The position numbers and the translations under genes were made by a program. Of a stretch of 64,000 bases of DNA, positions 35,569 through 45,135 are shown piece by piece. The notes below the pieces were generated by a model, which was not told the origin of the DNA, searched no databases, and was given only the letters and a program-made list of their open reading frames with translations. The DNA comes from Pedobacter sp. KBS0701 (GTDB lineage Bacteria; Bacteroidota; Bacteroidia; Sphingobacteriales; Sphingobacteriaceae): contig NZ_CP042171.1 of the NCBI RefSeq assembly GCF_005938645.2, forward strand, positions 372,001 to 436,000, given 5' to 3'. The stretch's first letter is position 1. Every line of letters begins with the position of its first letter.

Positions 35569-36237
35569 ATGAAAAAAATCTTACCAATTTTGCTCGCATT
35601 ATTTTGTATCGCTGGATGTAAAAAGGAAAAACAGGGAAATTATTCTGAAACCATAACAAAGGGAGAAAAATGGGGAATAAAGATAGGCAGCTCGCATGCT
35701 GAGGTATACACCCAGCTCCAAAAGGCAGGCCCAACCCTCGACTTTCAGCATGTGGCAATTTTTGGCCACAAGCCTTATAGTTCGCCAGAAAGCCTGGGTC
35801 ATCTCCTTCCTTATTATTATGCGCTCACTATTTATAACAATGCCGGAACCTTAGATCGTGTAGTGCTGCTTTTTAGCGGAGATAAAGTGCAGCAGATTGC
35901 TACAGGCGGCGGTCTCACCACACCAGTAAATAAATGGCCTGAAAATGCGGCTGATGATACCGCGATAAAAGTTGATGATCCGGTTTCAGGTTTAACAGCA
36001 AAGCTGATCAAAATCCATCAGTTACCAGCCTATGCAGCTTACGGATTTGTACTTTCTGATAAACCATTAAACAAACCGTACGATCCGGATATGAATAATC
36101 ACGACGAATGGCAGTTTGGCTTTTCAGACTTTGTAAGTGCGAGCATCAGCGGATCTTCAACAGTAACCCTTCATTTCAAAGCAGGTAAGCTGGAGAGTAT
36201 AGCGCATGATTATCGCGAAGGGCAAATATTTAATTGA
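35569..36237 (+). CDS. Lipoprotein of unknown function
   Basis: The 222-residue protein has a lipoprotein signal (KILPILLALFCIAGC followed by KKEKQGNYSE). The early segment KGEKWGIKIGSSHAEVYTQL resembles the start of a small beta-alpha repeat seen in BLIP-like or SmpA-like folds, where a helix follows a G-x-S turn. This is only a resemblance. No enzyme motif is visible. It is divergent from the 34972 gene and convergent with the VOC gene. Confidence 0.65.
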   Translation: MKKILPILLALFCIAGCKKEKQGNYSETITKGEKWGIKIGSSHAEVYTQLQKAGPTLDFQHVAIFGHKPYSSPESLGHLLPYYYALTIYNNAGTLDRVVLLFSGDKVQQIATGGGLTTPVNKWPENAADDTAIKVDDPVSGLTAKLIKIHQLPAYAAYGFVLSDKPLNKPYDPDMNNHDEWQFGFSDFVSASISGSSTVTLHFKAGKLESIAHDYREGQIFN

Positions 36238-36360
36238 TCCAATTTACTGAAATTAAAAGGAAAGTATCAAAAAAATGAGGTGGCCCCGTAAGTGTTTTAT
36301 CAAATTTAGGGAATCACCTCAAAGAAATACTTTTTTAATGATAGAGGTTTCTTAATCAGT

Positions 36361-36765
36361 TTACATATTGTCCATTAACAACACATTGAATTTATGCCCG
36401 TCAGGATCGGTAAAGGCAAAACCGTAATAATTGGATTCATCCCGCTCAACCTGCTTAATGATATTGCCGCCGGCCTTTTCTACTTTATTAGCAAATTCGT
36501 TAACTTCTTGTTCTGTTTCTGCCGAAATCGTAAAAATAATTTCATTATTATCATTTGCCCCCGGTTTTAAAAACTCGTCTATTTGTGATCCTTGCTCAAA
36601 AAAATGAATCACAAAGCCGTCTTCACCAAAAAGAAAACTCGCCAGTGTGGTAACTTTAAATTGTCCATTTGCAGTAAAGCCCAGGTCTGAATAAAATTGA
36701 TGGGTTCGCTTTGCGTCTTTTACGCTAAAGTTAGCCCAGATTTTTTGTTTCGAATTCATATACAA
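36361..36765 (-). CDS. VOC family (glyoxalase/bleomycin resistance-like) protein
   Basis: The 134-residue protein has two beta-alpha-beta-beta-beta units: IWANFSVKDAKRTHQFYSDL and GFVIHFFEQG in the first half, and YYGFAFTDPDGHKFNVLLMD at the end. It matches the PhnB/YaeR-type VOC fold, but the metal-ligand His of the first strand is absent (WANFSV), so enzymatic activity is doubtful. A Met two codons in (36759) is an equally good start. Function unknown. Confidence 0.85.
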   Translation of the reverse strand: MYMNSKQKIWANFSVKDAKRTHQFYSDLGFTANGQFKVTTLASFLFGEDGFVIHFFEQGSQIDEFLKPGANDNNEIIFTISAETEQEVNEFANKVEKAGGNIIKQVERDESNYYGFAFTDPDGHKFNVLLMDNM

Positions 36766-36874
36766 AGTTTTTTTAGTAGTTGTAGTTCAAAATTATCATT
36801 CGGAAATCATAAATCTAGGGTGCATGCGCGACATTTGAAGGTGTTATTTATGCCACAAGTTTCCTTTTATTTGC

Positions 36875-36911
36875 AAAAAAAAAGCTGCATCATCCCGCCA
36901 ATGATACAGCT
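36875..36911 (-). terminator. Intrinsic terminator of the GIN-domain gene
   Basis: Read on the minus strand, AGCTGTATCAT (36911-36901) and ATGATGCAGCT (36893-36883) form an 11-bp stem with one G-T pair, followed by a run of nine T. It lies 25 bases past the stop of the 36936 gene. Confidence 0.8.
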
Positions 36912-36935
36912 CCTTTAAAGCAATGAATAATGGAA

Positions 36936-37535
36936 CTATTTTGCTAATGAAGCAGTTTGTGTTGTTTCGGCTATTGGTAAACTCATTTGTGTTTTCATAG
37001 CTGCAAATCTGTCCAGATTCAATTTTGGTGTGCTTCCCATTACTAAGATATGTTCTGCAGTAGCTCCGCTCAATTTTAAATCTGCACGACCTTCAATTAC
37101 GGTATATAAACTTTCTGTATCTGAATCTATCTCGGCAACAGCATCTCCTTTTAAGAATAATTGAAGATATTTTGAATCCAATCTGCCAGCCGTTTTTACC
37201 ACCGCATTTTCAGAAGCCTGTATTCTATAGATATCTTTTACATAAACGGTAATCTTAGCTGTATTCCTATCAGTTGAAGTGATTTTTAATGTATGTCCAT
37301 ACTGGATTACTTTTACGCTACCGGTATTATCGTCATTATAGCTCACACTTTCTTTTTGTCCTTGTACCAAGGTAATCTCCACATTTCCGCTTACAATAAC
37401 CTGGCTGATGTTTTTAGGTGCCGACATTTTGACTGGCTGTTTCTCGCCTGCCATTACACTTGTTGAGAAAATAGCAGAAGTTAAAACGATAGCTGCTAAT
37501 ACTGATTTTGTTAGGGTTTTGATAGAGGTTTTCAT
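36936..37535 (-). CDS. GIN domain (DUF2807) secreted protein
   Basis: The 199-residue protein has a signal peptide cleaved after SVMA and a right-handed beta-helix-like GIN domain: VIVSGNVEITLVQGQKESVS, then VKVIQYGHTLKIT and VVKTAGRLDSKYLQLFLKGD. Proteins of this group are annotated putative auto-transporter adhesin head GIN domain and are common in Bacteroidota. They are thought to be envelope proteins, but their role is not known. The length is short for the family, with one repeat block only. The gene is followed by a clear terminator. Confidence 0.8.
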   Translation of the reverse strand: MKTSIKTLTKSVLAAIVLTSAIFSTSVMAGEKQPVKMSAPKNISQVIVSGNVEITLVQGQKESVSYNDDNTGSVKVIQYGHTLKITSTDRNTAKITVYVKDIYRIQASENAVVKTAGRLDSKYLQLFLKGDAVAEIDSDTESLYTVIEGRADLKLSGATAEHILVMGSTPKLNLDRFAAMKTQMSLPIAETTQTASLAK

Positions 37536-37990
37536 AATGCTGTTGTTTATATTTTAATTATATTTTGTTTCTGTTTTAAAGATAAGACGCAGGTAATACA
37601 GAAACGTTGCAGCATCAATCAGGGTATTATACCAACACAGGTAAACAATCGACGAACAGCTATAAAAATCGGGTAAACAATATTTTTTTTGAAAGATTTT
37701 TAGATCGCTTTTGGCTCCAGTTGGATAATCCAATTTTTTGTAGCCTTTATTTTAACACCAGGAGGTTAGTGAATCAGCTTAAAAATAAAATGGGAACTTC
37801 CTGATGGAAAGCTCCCGTTTTTCTTTTGATAAACTATGCTAAGGCTGTATTGTAACTATAGAACTGCCATCCTTGAACTTGTCGAAGGACCCTGTTTTAG
37901 ATATCTTAGAAAGTGTTTCAACAGGCTCAACATGACAAATTCAATTGGATTACAATTTATGATACAGCATCTAATAAATTGAGGTATCCA
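37536..37990. other. 455-base spacer with a hairpin and a REP-like repeat
   Basis: No gene is supported; a 65-codon plus-strand frame (37607-37804) has no recognisable feature. An imperfect hairpin GGGAACTTCC/GGAAAGCTCCC lies at 37792-37816, with T-rich tracts on both sides, and may end transcription. A REP-like pair follows at 37868-37935. Confidence 0.45.
37868..37935. repeat. REP-like inverted pair, diverged
   Basis: CATCCTTGAACTTGTCGAAGG (37868 onward) faces TTTCAACAGGCTCAACATGAC (37915-37935). The reverse complement of the second arm reads GTCATGTTGAGCCTGTTGAA, which shows the same pattern as the pair at 20065-20127. Confidence 0.55.
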
Positions 37991-38497
37991 TTAAATTAAT
38001 GGGTCAGAACCCTGACTGCGGGGATTGTGCTCCGGAAAGTTCTTATCAAAATGATGGTGACGATAAAAATTTGCACGGTCAATCTCTACAATTTCATCTT
38101 CCATCCGCAATGCCGCCGGACTTCCAATTATATTGCGGATTTGGTTCTCCAACTCAGGCGTAACTTCACCAATAATATATCTCGGCATTGCCCTGAACTG
38201 GTCATGATGAACGTTGGGCAAAATAACTTCTTTTTTACCTTCGCCTAAATTTACGAGGCCGATTGGGATCAGCACAGCTTTTTCCTCTAAATCTTCGCCC
38301 ATATCGGCAAGTTCCACAATAACGTACCGAATTGCTTTTTGCTCGGGATCAAATAAGAGATCGCGCACTTTTCCAACCGAATCGCCGACTTCATTTCTTA
38401 CAGGCCAGCCTTTAATGTCAGCCTCGCCATCTGTTAATTGATAAATACTATTTGAGAGCTCTTCTAAATTGCTGTATACGATAGTTCCTGAATTCAT
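37991..38497 (-). CDS. PRC-barrel domain protein
   Basis: The 168-residue protein has a PRC-barrel near residues 22-100: ADIKGWPVRNEVGDSVGKVR, then LLFDPEQKAIRYVIVEL and KAVLIPIGLVNLGEGKKEV. A second region (YIIGEVTPELENQIRN) follows. PRC-barrel proteins occur in RNA processing and in photosynthetic reaction centres, and in other bacteria act as soluble stress-linked proteins; the role here is unknown. The gene stands alone. Confidence 0.8.
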   Translation of the reverse strand: MNSGTIVYSNLEELSNSIYQLTDGEADIKGWPVRNEVGDSVGKVRDLLFDPEQKAIRYVIVELADMGEDLEEKAVLIPIGLVNLGEGKKEVILPNVHHDQFRAMPRYIIGEVTPELENQIRNIIGSPAALRMEDEIVEIDRANFYRHHHFDKNFPEHNPRSQGSDPLI

Positions 38498-38768
38498 AAT
38501 TGCTTTTTTTAAAGGGCCATTAATTAACGATGCCCATTTTTACAACAACTTTTTCGGGAGATGGTTTTTATGCTAATGCACCGGGTTAAAAAGATTGGGC
38601 AGCTTGAATAAATATTTTAAAGTGGTAAATTATTGATATTTAGTGTTTTATGTTGGTGTTACGGGATGTGAAAAGCTACAAGATATAAATTAAAATAATT
38701 TTTATCAGGTGGCTATCATACCGTTTTACGATTATTTTGTATAATCGTTAAAATAGAATCAGAAGTTA

Positions 38769-39059
38769 ATGAAGAATATAGCTGAATTTAAGATTTCATT
38801 AGAAAAGAATGAGCCAGATCGCAATATGTCGGTTCAGCTGCTGGCACTCTGGTACGATGCAAAGGGAGATTGGCATACGGCCCATAACCAGGTCGACCAT
38901 TTAGGCGATGTTGCCTCAGCCCGCATCCACGCCTATCTGCACCGCAAAGAAGGCGATATATGGAATGCCGATTATTGGTATGCTAAAGCTGGCGAAAAAA
39001 GGCCACAATTATCATTAGATCAGGAATGGGAAGAATTGGTAAAGCGTTTTTTATCATGA
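38769..39059 (+). CDS. Conserved small protein of unknown function
   Basis: The 96-residue protein has a compact sequence rich in His and Trp: LALWYDAKGDWHTAHNQVDH and ASARIHAYLHRKEGDIWNAD. It looks like a helical hairpin of TPR or similar type. I recall similar short proteins in Bacteroidota and Proteobacteria annotated only as hypothetical. It stands alone with 271 bases upstream. Confidence 0.65.
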   Translation: MKNIAEFKISLEKNEPDRNMSVQLLALWYDAKGDWHTAHNQVDHLGDVASARIHAYLHRKEGDIWNADYWYAKAGEKRPQLSLDQEWEELVKRFLS

Positions 39060-39168
39060 CAGGCATAAATCATTTACCATTCAACTCATCCAATAGTAAA
39101 TGATATTGGGTAGCAGGGGGAGATAATAACAGAAAATGATCTGCTCTCCCCGCGATCTCCAAATCCTT

Positions 39169-41442
39169 TTATTTGGCAGGCATTTTAAATGAAGGTGGAA
39201 TTGAAGCTTCATCCGCTGCCCAGCGTTTATTCGGACGTTTGCCCATTACCAGCTCCAATTTGCCCCCTCGCATTAAATCCTCGTGAGCAAACCACGATTT
39301 GTTCCATACCTGCCCGTTCAGTTTAGCCGATTGAATGTATTTATTTTCAGGAGAATAGTTTATACAGTTCAGCTCAAACTTTTTGCCATTTCCCAGATCC
39401 AGTTTTACGTTGGCAAAAGTGGGACTGCCAATTACATACATAGGCAAGCCCGGGGTTATCGGGTAAAAGCCCATCTGCGAAAATACCACAAAAGAAGTAA
39501 GGCCACCGCCATCTTCATCGCCTGGAATACCCATCAAATCGTTACGGAACCACTGGCTTAATAAACTCCGTACCCTTTTCTGCGTACGCCAGGGTTGTCC
39601 GGCATAATTGTACAAATAAGGAATATGCATAGCAGGCTCATTTCCCATAGAGAACTGCCCAACATTACCTGTATGATCGGGCAACTGCGAATAAAAATCA
39701 AACCTGCTTTTCCCAAGCGGCGTATTATACATTTTCTCCAGTTCATCAACAAAGGCCTGTTTGCCACCAATCATATTTACCAAATCGCCCAGGTTGTGCA
39801 ATACATCCCAGCGGTAAAGCCAGCCATTATTTTCATCGTAAGTTTCTCTGGCACCAAGTCCGCCTGAAAAGCGGTAATCCAGTGGTTTAATAAATTTACC
39901 TTCTGCATCCTTCGGATGAAAAAATCTGGTTTCCGGATTAAACACTGTATGGTAGCTGGTACTATTATCTAAAAAGTATTTTGCCTCATCGGTTTTACCC
40001 AATTGTTGAGCAATATTGCCGAGGCACCATTCATCATAAACCGTGCCCAGGGTTACCGCTATAGGTTGGCGTTTTTCAAAACCATGAACTTCTGCTGCGG
40101 TTTCTTTTTCGCCTTCAGGTAAAGCAGGAAAATAGCCCTTATCTTTAAAAAACTGATCTAAAACACCTGCTTTTTTTGACGACCATGGCGCCAGGGTTTT
40201 TTCGGTAATAGCTGCTTTACAATACTGATAAGCTTCATCAAGATCAAAACTCCTCAAGCCCTTGTTATAAGCATCAATTATAGTAGCCACACCATGGTTG
40301 CTGTTCATTCTCCGGCTATCACCAGTTACCTCCGGAAAAGTTGGCATCCAGTGGTTGTTCATCTGTTGCGCCATTCGCAAATAAGAATTAATCATATTGC
40401 CTTCCATTTTGGGCTCAATAATCACACGGAGTGGATGTGTTGCCCGGTAGGTATCCCAAATCCAGTCGTCAGTAAAAAATGGTACGCCATGATCATTGTG
40501 CACTTTTCCGTCGAAGGCGCTAAAATAATTTCCATCTTCAGATAGGCTGATCATCCTTTCATAAGTGCGGTAGAGGGAAGTGTAAAATATGGTTTTGGCT
40601 GTTTCATCTGTGCCTGTTACTACGATTTTTCCAAGCGTGGCATTCCAGATGTTTTTTCCTGTCTGCGCCACCTGGTTTAGGTTATAGTCCTTAATTTCGC
40701 GACGAAGATTCTGCTTTGCCTGTTCTTCACTGATAAATGAGATGCCGTAACGTGCCTTAATTTGTCTGGTTTGCGCGGGAAACTTTAAAATAAGATAAGC
40801 ATCATGTCCGGAAACAGATTGTTCACCGGATTCAATTTTAGTCTCCTTGTGCCTGCCCGATTCAACAGGTATTAAATCAGTTTCGAAGTAGAGGTAAACC
40901 TTGGTGTTATTGTCTAGTTTCTGAAAACCACTTACCACATTGCGGCTCACCTTCAGCGCGCCGTTTCTGGTGTTTAAGATCAGATAAGGCGGAACATTTG
41001 TCTGCGAAAAGTTGAGCGCATAGATCCCTGATTGGTGCGATGGCGCAAATTGTACATTTATCCCATAATCATCAAGGTCAACCTCGTAATAATAAGGTTT
41101 GATCACTTCATTGTCGTAACCATAAGAAATTATATTGCCTGCGTTTTTGAGATCGCCCTGAAAAGGACTCAAATTAAAGGCCGAGCTGCCCCGGTGGCTG
41201 GTAATCACAACAGGCAAGCCATCTATCGTATTACTGGTAAAATTATCACGCTCCGGATAAACCCGCAATAAGCTGTTAGGTAAATGAACAGTAGGGTAAG
41301 TGGGCACAAGTAAGTGGCTAATGTTGCCAATGTATGGGTTAACATAGTCTATGGGTTGTTTTTGGGTTTGTGCATGTGCAAAATTGATACCGGCCGTTAA
41401 CAAAAATATTGTGCTCAATAAAGGATATGTATATTTTTTCAT
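39169..41442 (-). CDS. Glycoside hydrolase family 92 alpha-mannosidase
   Basis: The protein has about 757 residues. It removes alpha-linked mannose, usually alpha-1,2, in a calcium-dependent inverting reaction, and is probably periplasmic. A signal peptide follows the chosen ATG at 41442 (MKKYTYPLLSTIFLLTAG then INFAHA); the longer start at 41475 adds 11 residues without a function. The family hallmarks are present: FNLSPFQGDLKN near the start, GVPFFTDDWIWDTYRATHPL, the acid Glu in FSMGNEPAMHIPYLYNYAG and the base region MGIPGDEDGGGLTSFVVFSQ. It is not linked to the SusCD locus and may work on host or fungal mannans. Confidence 0.9.
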   Translation of the reverse strand: MKKYTYPLLSTIFLLTAGINFAHAQTQKQPIDYVNPYIGNISHLLVPTYPTVHLPNSLLRVYPERDNFTSNTIDGLPVVITSHRGSSAFNLSPFQGDLKNAGNIISYGYDNEVIKPYYYEVDLDDYGINVQFAPSHQSGIYALNFSQTNVPPYLILNTRNGALKVSRNVVSGFQKLDNNTKVYLYFETDLIPVESGRHKETKIESGEQSVSGHDAYLILKFPAQTRQIKARYGISFISEEQAKQNLRREIKDYNLNQVAQTGKNIWNATLGKIVVTGTDETAKTIFYTSLYRTYERMISLSEDGNYFSAFDGKVHNDHGVPFFTDDWIWDTYRATHPLRVIIEPKMEGNMINSYLRMAQQMNNHWMPTFPEVTGDSRRMNSNHGVATIIDAYNKGLRSFDLDEAYQYCKAAITEKTLAPWSSKKAGVLDQFFKDKGYFPALPEGEKETAAEVHGFEKRQPIAVTLGTVYDEWCLGNIAQQLGKTDEAKYFLDNSTSYHTVFNPETRFFHPKDAEGKFIKPLDYRFSGGLGARETYDENNGWLYRWDVLHNLGDLVNMIGGKQAFVDELEKMYNTPLGKSRFDFYSQLPDHTGNVGQFSMGNEPAMHIPYLYNYAGQPWRTQKRVRSLLSQWFRNDLMGIPGDEDGGGLTSFVVFSQMGFYPITPGLPMYVIGSPTFANVKLDLGNGKKFELNCINYSPENKYIQSAKLNGQVWNKSWFAHEDLMRGGKLELVMGKRPNKRWAADEASIPPSFKMPAK

Positions 41443-41684
41443 GTCAGGGATTTCGATTAGATGCGGCAAATTCAATATCTTTTAAACGATATTTAGCTGA
41501 TGATGAGTTGCCAGTTTAAAAAGCTAAAACGATTTATCAAATCTAACAGAAAGGATCAGTTTATCAAAAAAAATCAACAGCAGAAAAGTACGTCCCTGTT
41601 TGGCCTATTTGCAACTACTCTGGTAAAATTTAATGCTTTTGCCAAAAAAATACGCTACAGCTTATGGCTAAGCACAGTATGAAC

Positions 41685-41718
41685 AAAAAAAAGAGCGATG
41701 AATAGATTGCATCGCTCT
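41685..41718 (-). terminator. Intrinsic terminator of the 41827 gene
   Basis: On the minus strand the 9-bp stem AGAGCGATG (41718-41710) and CATCGCTCT (41700-41692) is followed by a run of eight T. It ends the transcript of the secreted protein gene at 41827-42576. Confidence 0.8.
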
Positions 41719-41752
41719 AAGGTTCTGTCTAAAAATTAAATTAATTCGTTAT

Positions 41753-41777
41753 GTCAGTCTGAGCCTAGTCGAAGACC
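41753..41777. repeat. Lone REP-like arm, GTCAGTCTGAGCCTAGTCGAA
   Basis: The arm matches the GTCAGTCTGAGC-GTCGAAGACC pattern at 23540 and the GTCATCCTGAGC pattern at 20065. No partner arm is found nearby. Confidence 0.5.
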
Positions 41778-41826
41778 ATTTCAATGCGTTAGTAAAAGCG
41801 ATCCTGTTATTCAATTGCAGTAATAA

Positions 41827-42576
41827 TTAAAATTTAATCGATAATTTTTCAGAAATAAGCGCATTATTTTTATAGTACTCGAAAAACCAACTTCCATTTT
41901 TTTTTAAAACTATGCCATTTGCGCTCCCGTTGTTCGAAATATAACAATCCTCAACTGAGGTTTTTAGTAAGGTCATTACAATTTTAGGTGTTGCATCTAT
42001 CAGTTGGTAGCCATTGCTTGTGGGTTGTGCATATAACAGCGCACCCTGTTGTTCTGTTTTGGTAGCCATGGGCTGATCAGCAGGTAAAGGCGCCGTTTTG
42101 ATCTCCGTGTTTGTATTGGCTGGCACTGTGCTGGTCGCCACAGTAGGGCTACCCGCTACATATTTAAGATCGTTAAAAGATGTAAAAGCATCTTTCAGGG
42201 CCAAATTATAAGAAGTTTCATATTCTTTCTCTCTGCTTTTTCCTTCCTTGCTCTTTATTACTACAGCACCCTTACAATCTTTAAGTAAAAGGGTAAGGTT
42301 GGTAACAAACATGCTGTTTTTTTCCTGCAGTTCTACTACCAAAGCCTTGCATCTGTCGGTTGCAATTTCTTCCGGTATTTCGGCATTGTCAAAGTAGACC
42401 GTAAAACCTTTTTTCTCAAAAAAAGCCTTGGTAAGGGTATTTAAGCCATATTGGTTAACCTGCTTGAGAAAATTGAATTTCTCGGGTACTATGATGTATT
42501 TGGAATTTACAATATTAGACTGTGCATTTACAGAAAAAGAGATTGCTAAAAGGATAATAAAAAGATATCTTTTCAT
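41827..42576 (-). CDS. Secreted protein of unknown function
   Basis: The protein has about 249 residues. I place the start at 42576 because a clear signal peptide follows (MKRYLFIILLAISFSVNAQS), whereas the longer frame from 42675 adds 33 residues before it. The first part (KYIIVPEKFNFLKQVNQYGL; KGFTVYFDNAEIP) is alpha/beta. A Thr/Pro/Ala-rich linker near 150-190 (SPTVATSTVPANTNTE) leads to a small C-terminal beta domain ending NALISEKLSIKF. No family recognised. Confidence 0.65.
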   Translation of the reverse strand: MKRYLFIILLAISFSVNAQSNIVNSKYIIVPEKFNFLKQVNQYGLNTLTKAFFEKKGFTVYFDNAEIPEEIATDRCKALVVELQEKNSMFVTNLTLLLKDCKGAVVIKSKEGKSREKEYETSYNLALKDAFTSFNDLKYVAGSPTVATSTVPANTNTEIKTAPLPADQPMATKTEQQGALLYAQPTSNGYQLIDATPKIVMTLLKTSVEDCYISNNGSANGIVLKKNGSWFFEYYKNNALISEKLSIKF

Positions 42577-43024
42577 ATTGTTAAATGGAGTTTGGATAAG
42601 ATTCCGCCTCAATTTATAGAATGAAACGGAGAAAATCAAATTTATCGTTTCCATACTACATTCCATATTAATCAATCAGATATTCGATCAGATCTCACCA
42701 GTAAAAGAACAAAGTTTACCATCATCCATTGCATTAATCGATTCAATTGTTTATTATTATGGCGATTAATGATCATAATCTAATCATCACATTGCGCTTG
42801 TCGCGTGTAATAAAAACCAAATATTCCAGAAAAATGGAGGAGCGCCAACTCATTAAATTAGAAGGCTGGTTTAAATCCAGGCATATTTCCTGCCTGAAGA
42901 TTGTAGCCGGAAACCTAAATAAACTACGTACCTGGATTCCTGTCAAAGAACAACTAGCCTGTTTTTTTTAAAAAATCTTTTTCTTCTGTCAAATTAAAAC
43001 CAATTATAACCTAAATCTGAGCAC
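42577..43024. other. 448-base divergent spacer
   Basis: A 74-codon plus-strand frame (42747-42971) and the first 33 codons of the long form of the 41827 gene lie here. Neither shows a domain. No hairpin or tandem repeat was noticed. Promoters for both flanking genes are expected in it. Confidence 0.45.
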
Positions 43025-44296
43025 ATGCTTAACATTCAAACCACAAAACTATTCTGGGCAAGTTGTCTTGCATTACTAGTCACCTCCCTTTCCTTCGGCA
43101 TCCGCGCTGGTATAATGAACCAGCTTGGGGTCGATTTTCAATTAAGTACCGCCCAATTAGGCACCATTACGGCTGCTGCTTTCTGGGGGTTTCCACTGGC
43201 CATTGTAGTTGGAGGATTTGTAGTGGATATCATCGGTATGAAACGTTTGCTGGTCATGGCCTTTATCTTTCACCTGGCCGGCATTATCCTTACCGTTTTT
43301 GCGCAGGGCTATTGGAGCCTGTTTTTATCTACCCTGCTGATTGGCATTGCCAACGGTACTGTAGAGGCGGCCTGTAATCCATTAGTTGCCTCTCTGTACC
43401 CTGGGAATAAAACAACCAAATTAAATCATTTTCACTTATGGTTTCCCGGAGGTATTGTAATTGGTACATTGCTGGTTACCCTGTTTGTTCACCTTGGATT
43501 GGGCTGGAAGGTGCAGGTTGCCATGATGATTATTCCTACTTTAATTTATGGATACCTGTTTTCAAAATTAGATTTCCCAGTTACCGAGAGGGTATCATCC
43601 GGTTATTCCAGTTCAGATATGTACAAAGCAGTACTTTCTCCATTGTTTATCTTTATGTTCATTTGCATGTTCGGTACAGCCATCACCGAGTTGTTTACAG
43701 GGCAATGGATAGGCTTACTGCTGAAAAATGTAACAGATAATGCCATTTTGTTGCTGACCCTTACAACTGGGATCATGGTAATTGGCCGGGGTTTTGCCGA
43801 ACCTGTAGTACACCGTCTTGCTCCTCAGGGCGTCTTGCTCTTATCTGCAATATTTGCTGCAGCCGGACTTTACATGCTGAGCACTTTTACCGGAAATTCA
43901 GTTTTCTTCGCTGCCATTGTTTTCGGCATAGGTGTTTGTTATTTCTGGCCAACGATGATCGGTTTTGTCGCTGAAAATGTTCCTAAATCAGGAGCGCTTG
44001 GCTTAAACCTAATGGGAGGTGCCGGAATGTTTGCCGTTTCTATTTATACCATGTTTATGGGGAGTTTTTACGATAACCTGATCGTTAAACATTTACCCGC
44101 TGGCGCCTCTTATGATGCGTATTTAAAAGCTCCTGAAAATTCTGAATTTGCGCAGGTGCTTGCCAGTGCCAAAAATCTGGCTGGTCCTGAAATTCTGCGT
44201 GCTACATTGATCATTCCAGTAATATTAATTGTGGCTTTTGGCGGATTGGTGATCTATCTGCGTTCGAGAAAAAAGGCCAGCGCTTTAGCATCATAA
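43025..44296 (+). CDS. MFS transporter, sugar-type
   Basis: The 423-residue protein has twelve predicted membrane helices. The loop between helices 2 and 3 is GFVVDIIGMKRLLVMAF, the usual MFS A-motif position. The stretch ANGTVEAACNPLVASLYPGN and FHLWFPGGIVIGTLL are typical of sugar-type MFS transporters in Bacteroidota, similar in layout to FucP/NarK-like carriers. The substrate is unknown. It is the last plus-strand gene before a large palindrome, which probably ends transcription. Confidence 0.88.
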   Translation: MLNIQTTKLFWASCLALLVTSLSFGIRAGIMNQLGVDFQLSTAQLGTITAAAFWGFPLAIVVGGFVVDIIGMKRLLVMAFIFHLAGIILTVFAQGYWSLFLSTLLIGIANGTVEAACNPLVASLYPGNKTTKLNHFHLWFPGGIVIGTLLVTLFVHLGLGWKVQVAMMIIPTLIYGYLFSKLDFPVTERVSSGYSSSDMYKAVLSPLFIFMFICMFGTAITELFTGQWIGLLLKNVTDNAILLLTLTTGIMVIGRGFAEPVVHRLAPQGVLLLSAIFAAAGLYMLSTFTGNSVFFAAIVFGIGVCYFWPTMIGFVAENVPKSGALGLNLMGGAGMFAVSIYTMFMGSFYDNLIVKHLPAGASYDAYLKAPENSEFAQVLASAKNLAGPEILRATLIIPVILIVAFGGLVIYLRSRKKASALAS

Positions 44297-44345
44297 TTAA
44301 CAGATGATGACTTTATAGACTATCCGTTTAATAAATAAGAAGAAC

Positions 44346-44393
44346 AATAGCTGCAAGTTTATGATGCTAAATTTATCATAACTTGTAGCTATT
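44346..44393. terminator. Likely bidirectional terminator between mfs and pepE
   Basis: AATAGCTGCAAGTTTATGAT (44346-44365) and ATCATAACTTGTAGCTATT (44375-44393) are nearly complementary with one mismatch and one bulge around a 9-base loop. It lies between convergent genes, with TGAGTTTTTA on the plus side. Confidence 0.6.
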
Positions 44394-44439
44394 TGAGTTT
44401 TTAGTTTTGCTGCCGTTATACCGTTCTTCAATAAATTAA

Positions 44440-45135
44440 TTATAAGAGGGAACTACCCGGTGGGCATTCGTATGGGGCTTTGCCTGGTTCAAAGATCCTG
44501 GTGTTTTCACTGCCCTCTGTAGTGATTTTATTAGCTGTTATCCTGATCCAATTGCCTTCACGTAAGCCTATTACTTTGATGTCGTTCTGTGTTAGAAATT
44601 CCATAATCCTCGTTTCCCTTGTCTCTCCATTATGTTTTAACTCCGGATTTGGGTCAAGATAATGAGGATTAAGGTTAAAAGGAACCAAGCCCATACATTC
44701 AAAAGAGCCTGGGTACACGATAGGCATGTCATTGGTGGTTTTCATATTCAAGCCGCCGATATTGCTTCCGGCACTACAGCCCAAATAAGGTTTGCCCAGT
44801 TTGATGTTTTCGCTGAGATGCTTCATCAATCCCAGCTCATGGAGTGTTTTTACCAGAAGAAAGGTATTTCCGCCACCGGTAAAAAAACCTTTGGCTGCAT
44901 AGATGGCGCGAATGGGATCATTAAATTCATGCAGACCTTTAACACTGATATTTAGCTGAGAAAAAAAATCGCGGACTTTGCCCGTATATTCATCATGAGA
45001 AATGCCTCCAGGTCTTGCGAAAGGGATAAATACAATTTCATCTATTCCGGCAAACAGCTTAATAAGCTCATCTTTCAGGTATTCGAGGTAATTGCTGCCG
45101 AAGAGGGTCGAAGTAGAAGCAAGGATGACATTCAT
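44440..45135 (-). CDS. pepE: Peptidase E (alpha-aspartyl dipeptidase)
   Basis: The 231-residue protein cleaves dipeptides with N-terminal aspartate. It belongs to the S51 family and uses a Ser nucleophile: Ser121 in KPYLGCSAGSNIGGLN. The GGGN motif at AKGFFTGGGNTFLLVKTL and the later LVPFNLNPHYLDP with its His are also typical. I chose the ATG at 45135 (MNVILASTSTLFG), because the strand follows at once; a Met at 45156 adds seven residues. It stands alone, convergent with the transporter gene. Confidence 0.9.
   Translation of the reverse strand: MNVILASTSTLFGSNYLEYLKDELIKLFAGIDEIVFIPFARPGGISHDEYTGKVRDFFSQLNISVKGLHEFNDPIRAIYAAKGFFTGGGNTFLLVKTLHELGLMKHLSENIKLGKPYLGCSAGSNIGGLNMKTTNDMPIVYPGSFECMGLVPFNLNPHYLDPNPELKHNGETRETRIMEFLTQNDIKVIGLREGNWIRITANKITTEGSENTRIFEPGKAPYECPPGSSLL

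Larger units (their letters stand above)
41443..41826. other. 384-base spacer with a terminator and a REP-like arm
   Basis: Apart from the terminator at 41685-41718 and the REP-like arm at 41753-41777, no feature is supported. A 60-codon plus-strand frame (41500-41682) has no recognisable start or domain. Confidence 0.5.

Noticed and set aside
36276..36321. TGAGGTG...CACCTCA inverted repeat between convergent genes
   Set aside because: Only seven paired bases with a long loop and no T-run; too weak to call a terminator or element.
37607..37804. 65-codon plus-strand frame
   Set aside because: No domain or signal; lies in a repeat- and hairpin-bearing spacer.
41500..41682. 60-codon plus-strand frame
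   Set aside because: Lysine-rich, low complexity, no homology recognised; probably chance in AT-rich DNA.
42747..42971. 74-codon plus-strand frame before the MFS gene
   Set aside because: No recognisable feature and no conserved start; likely chance.
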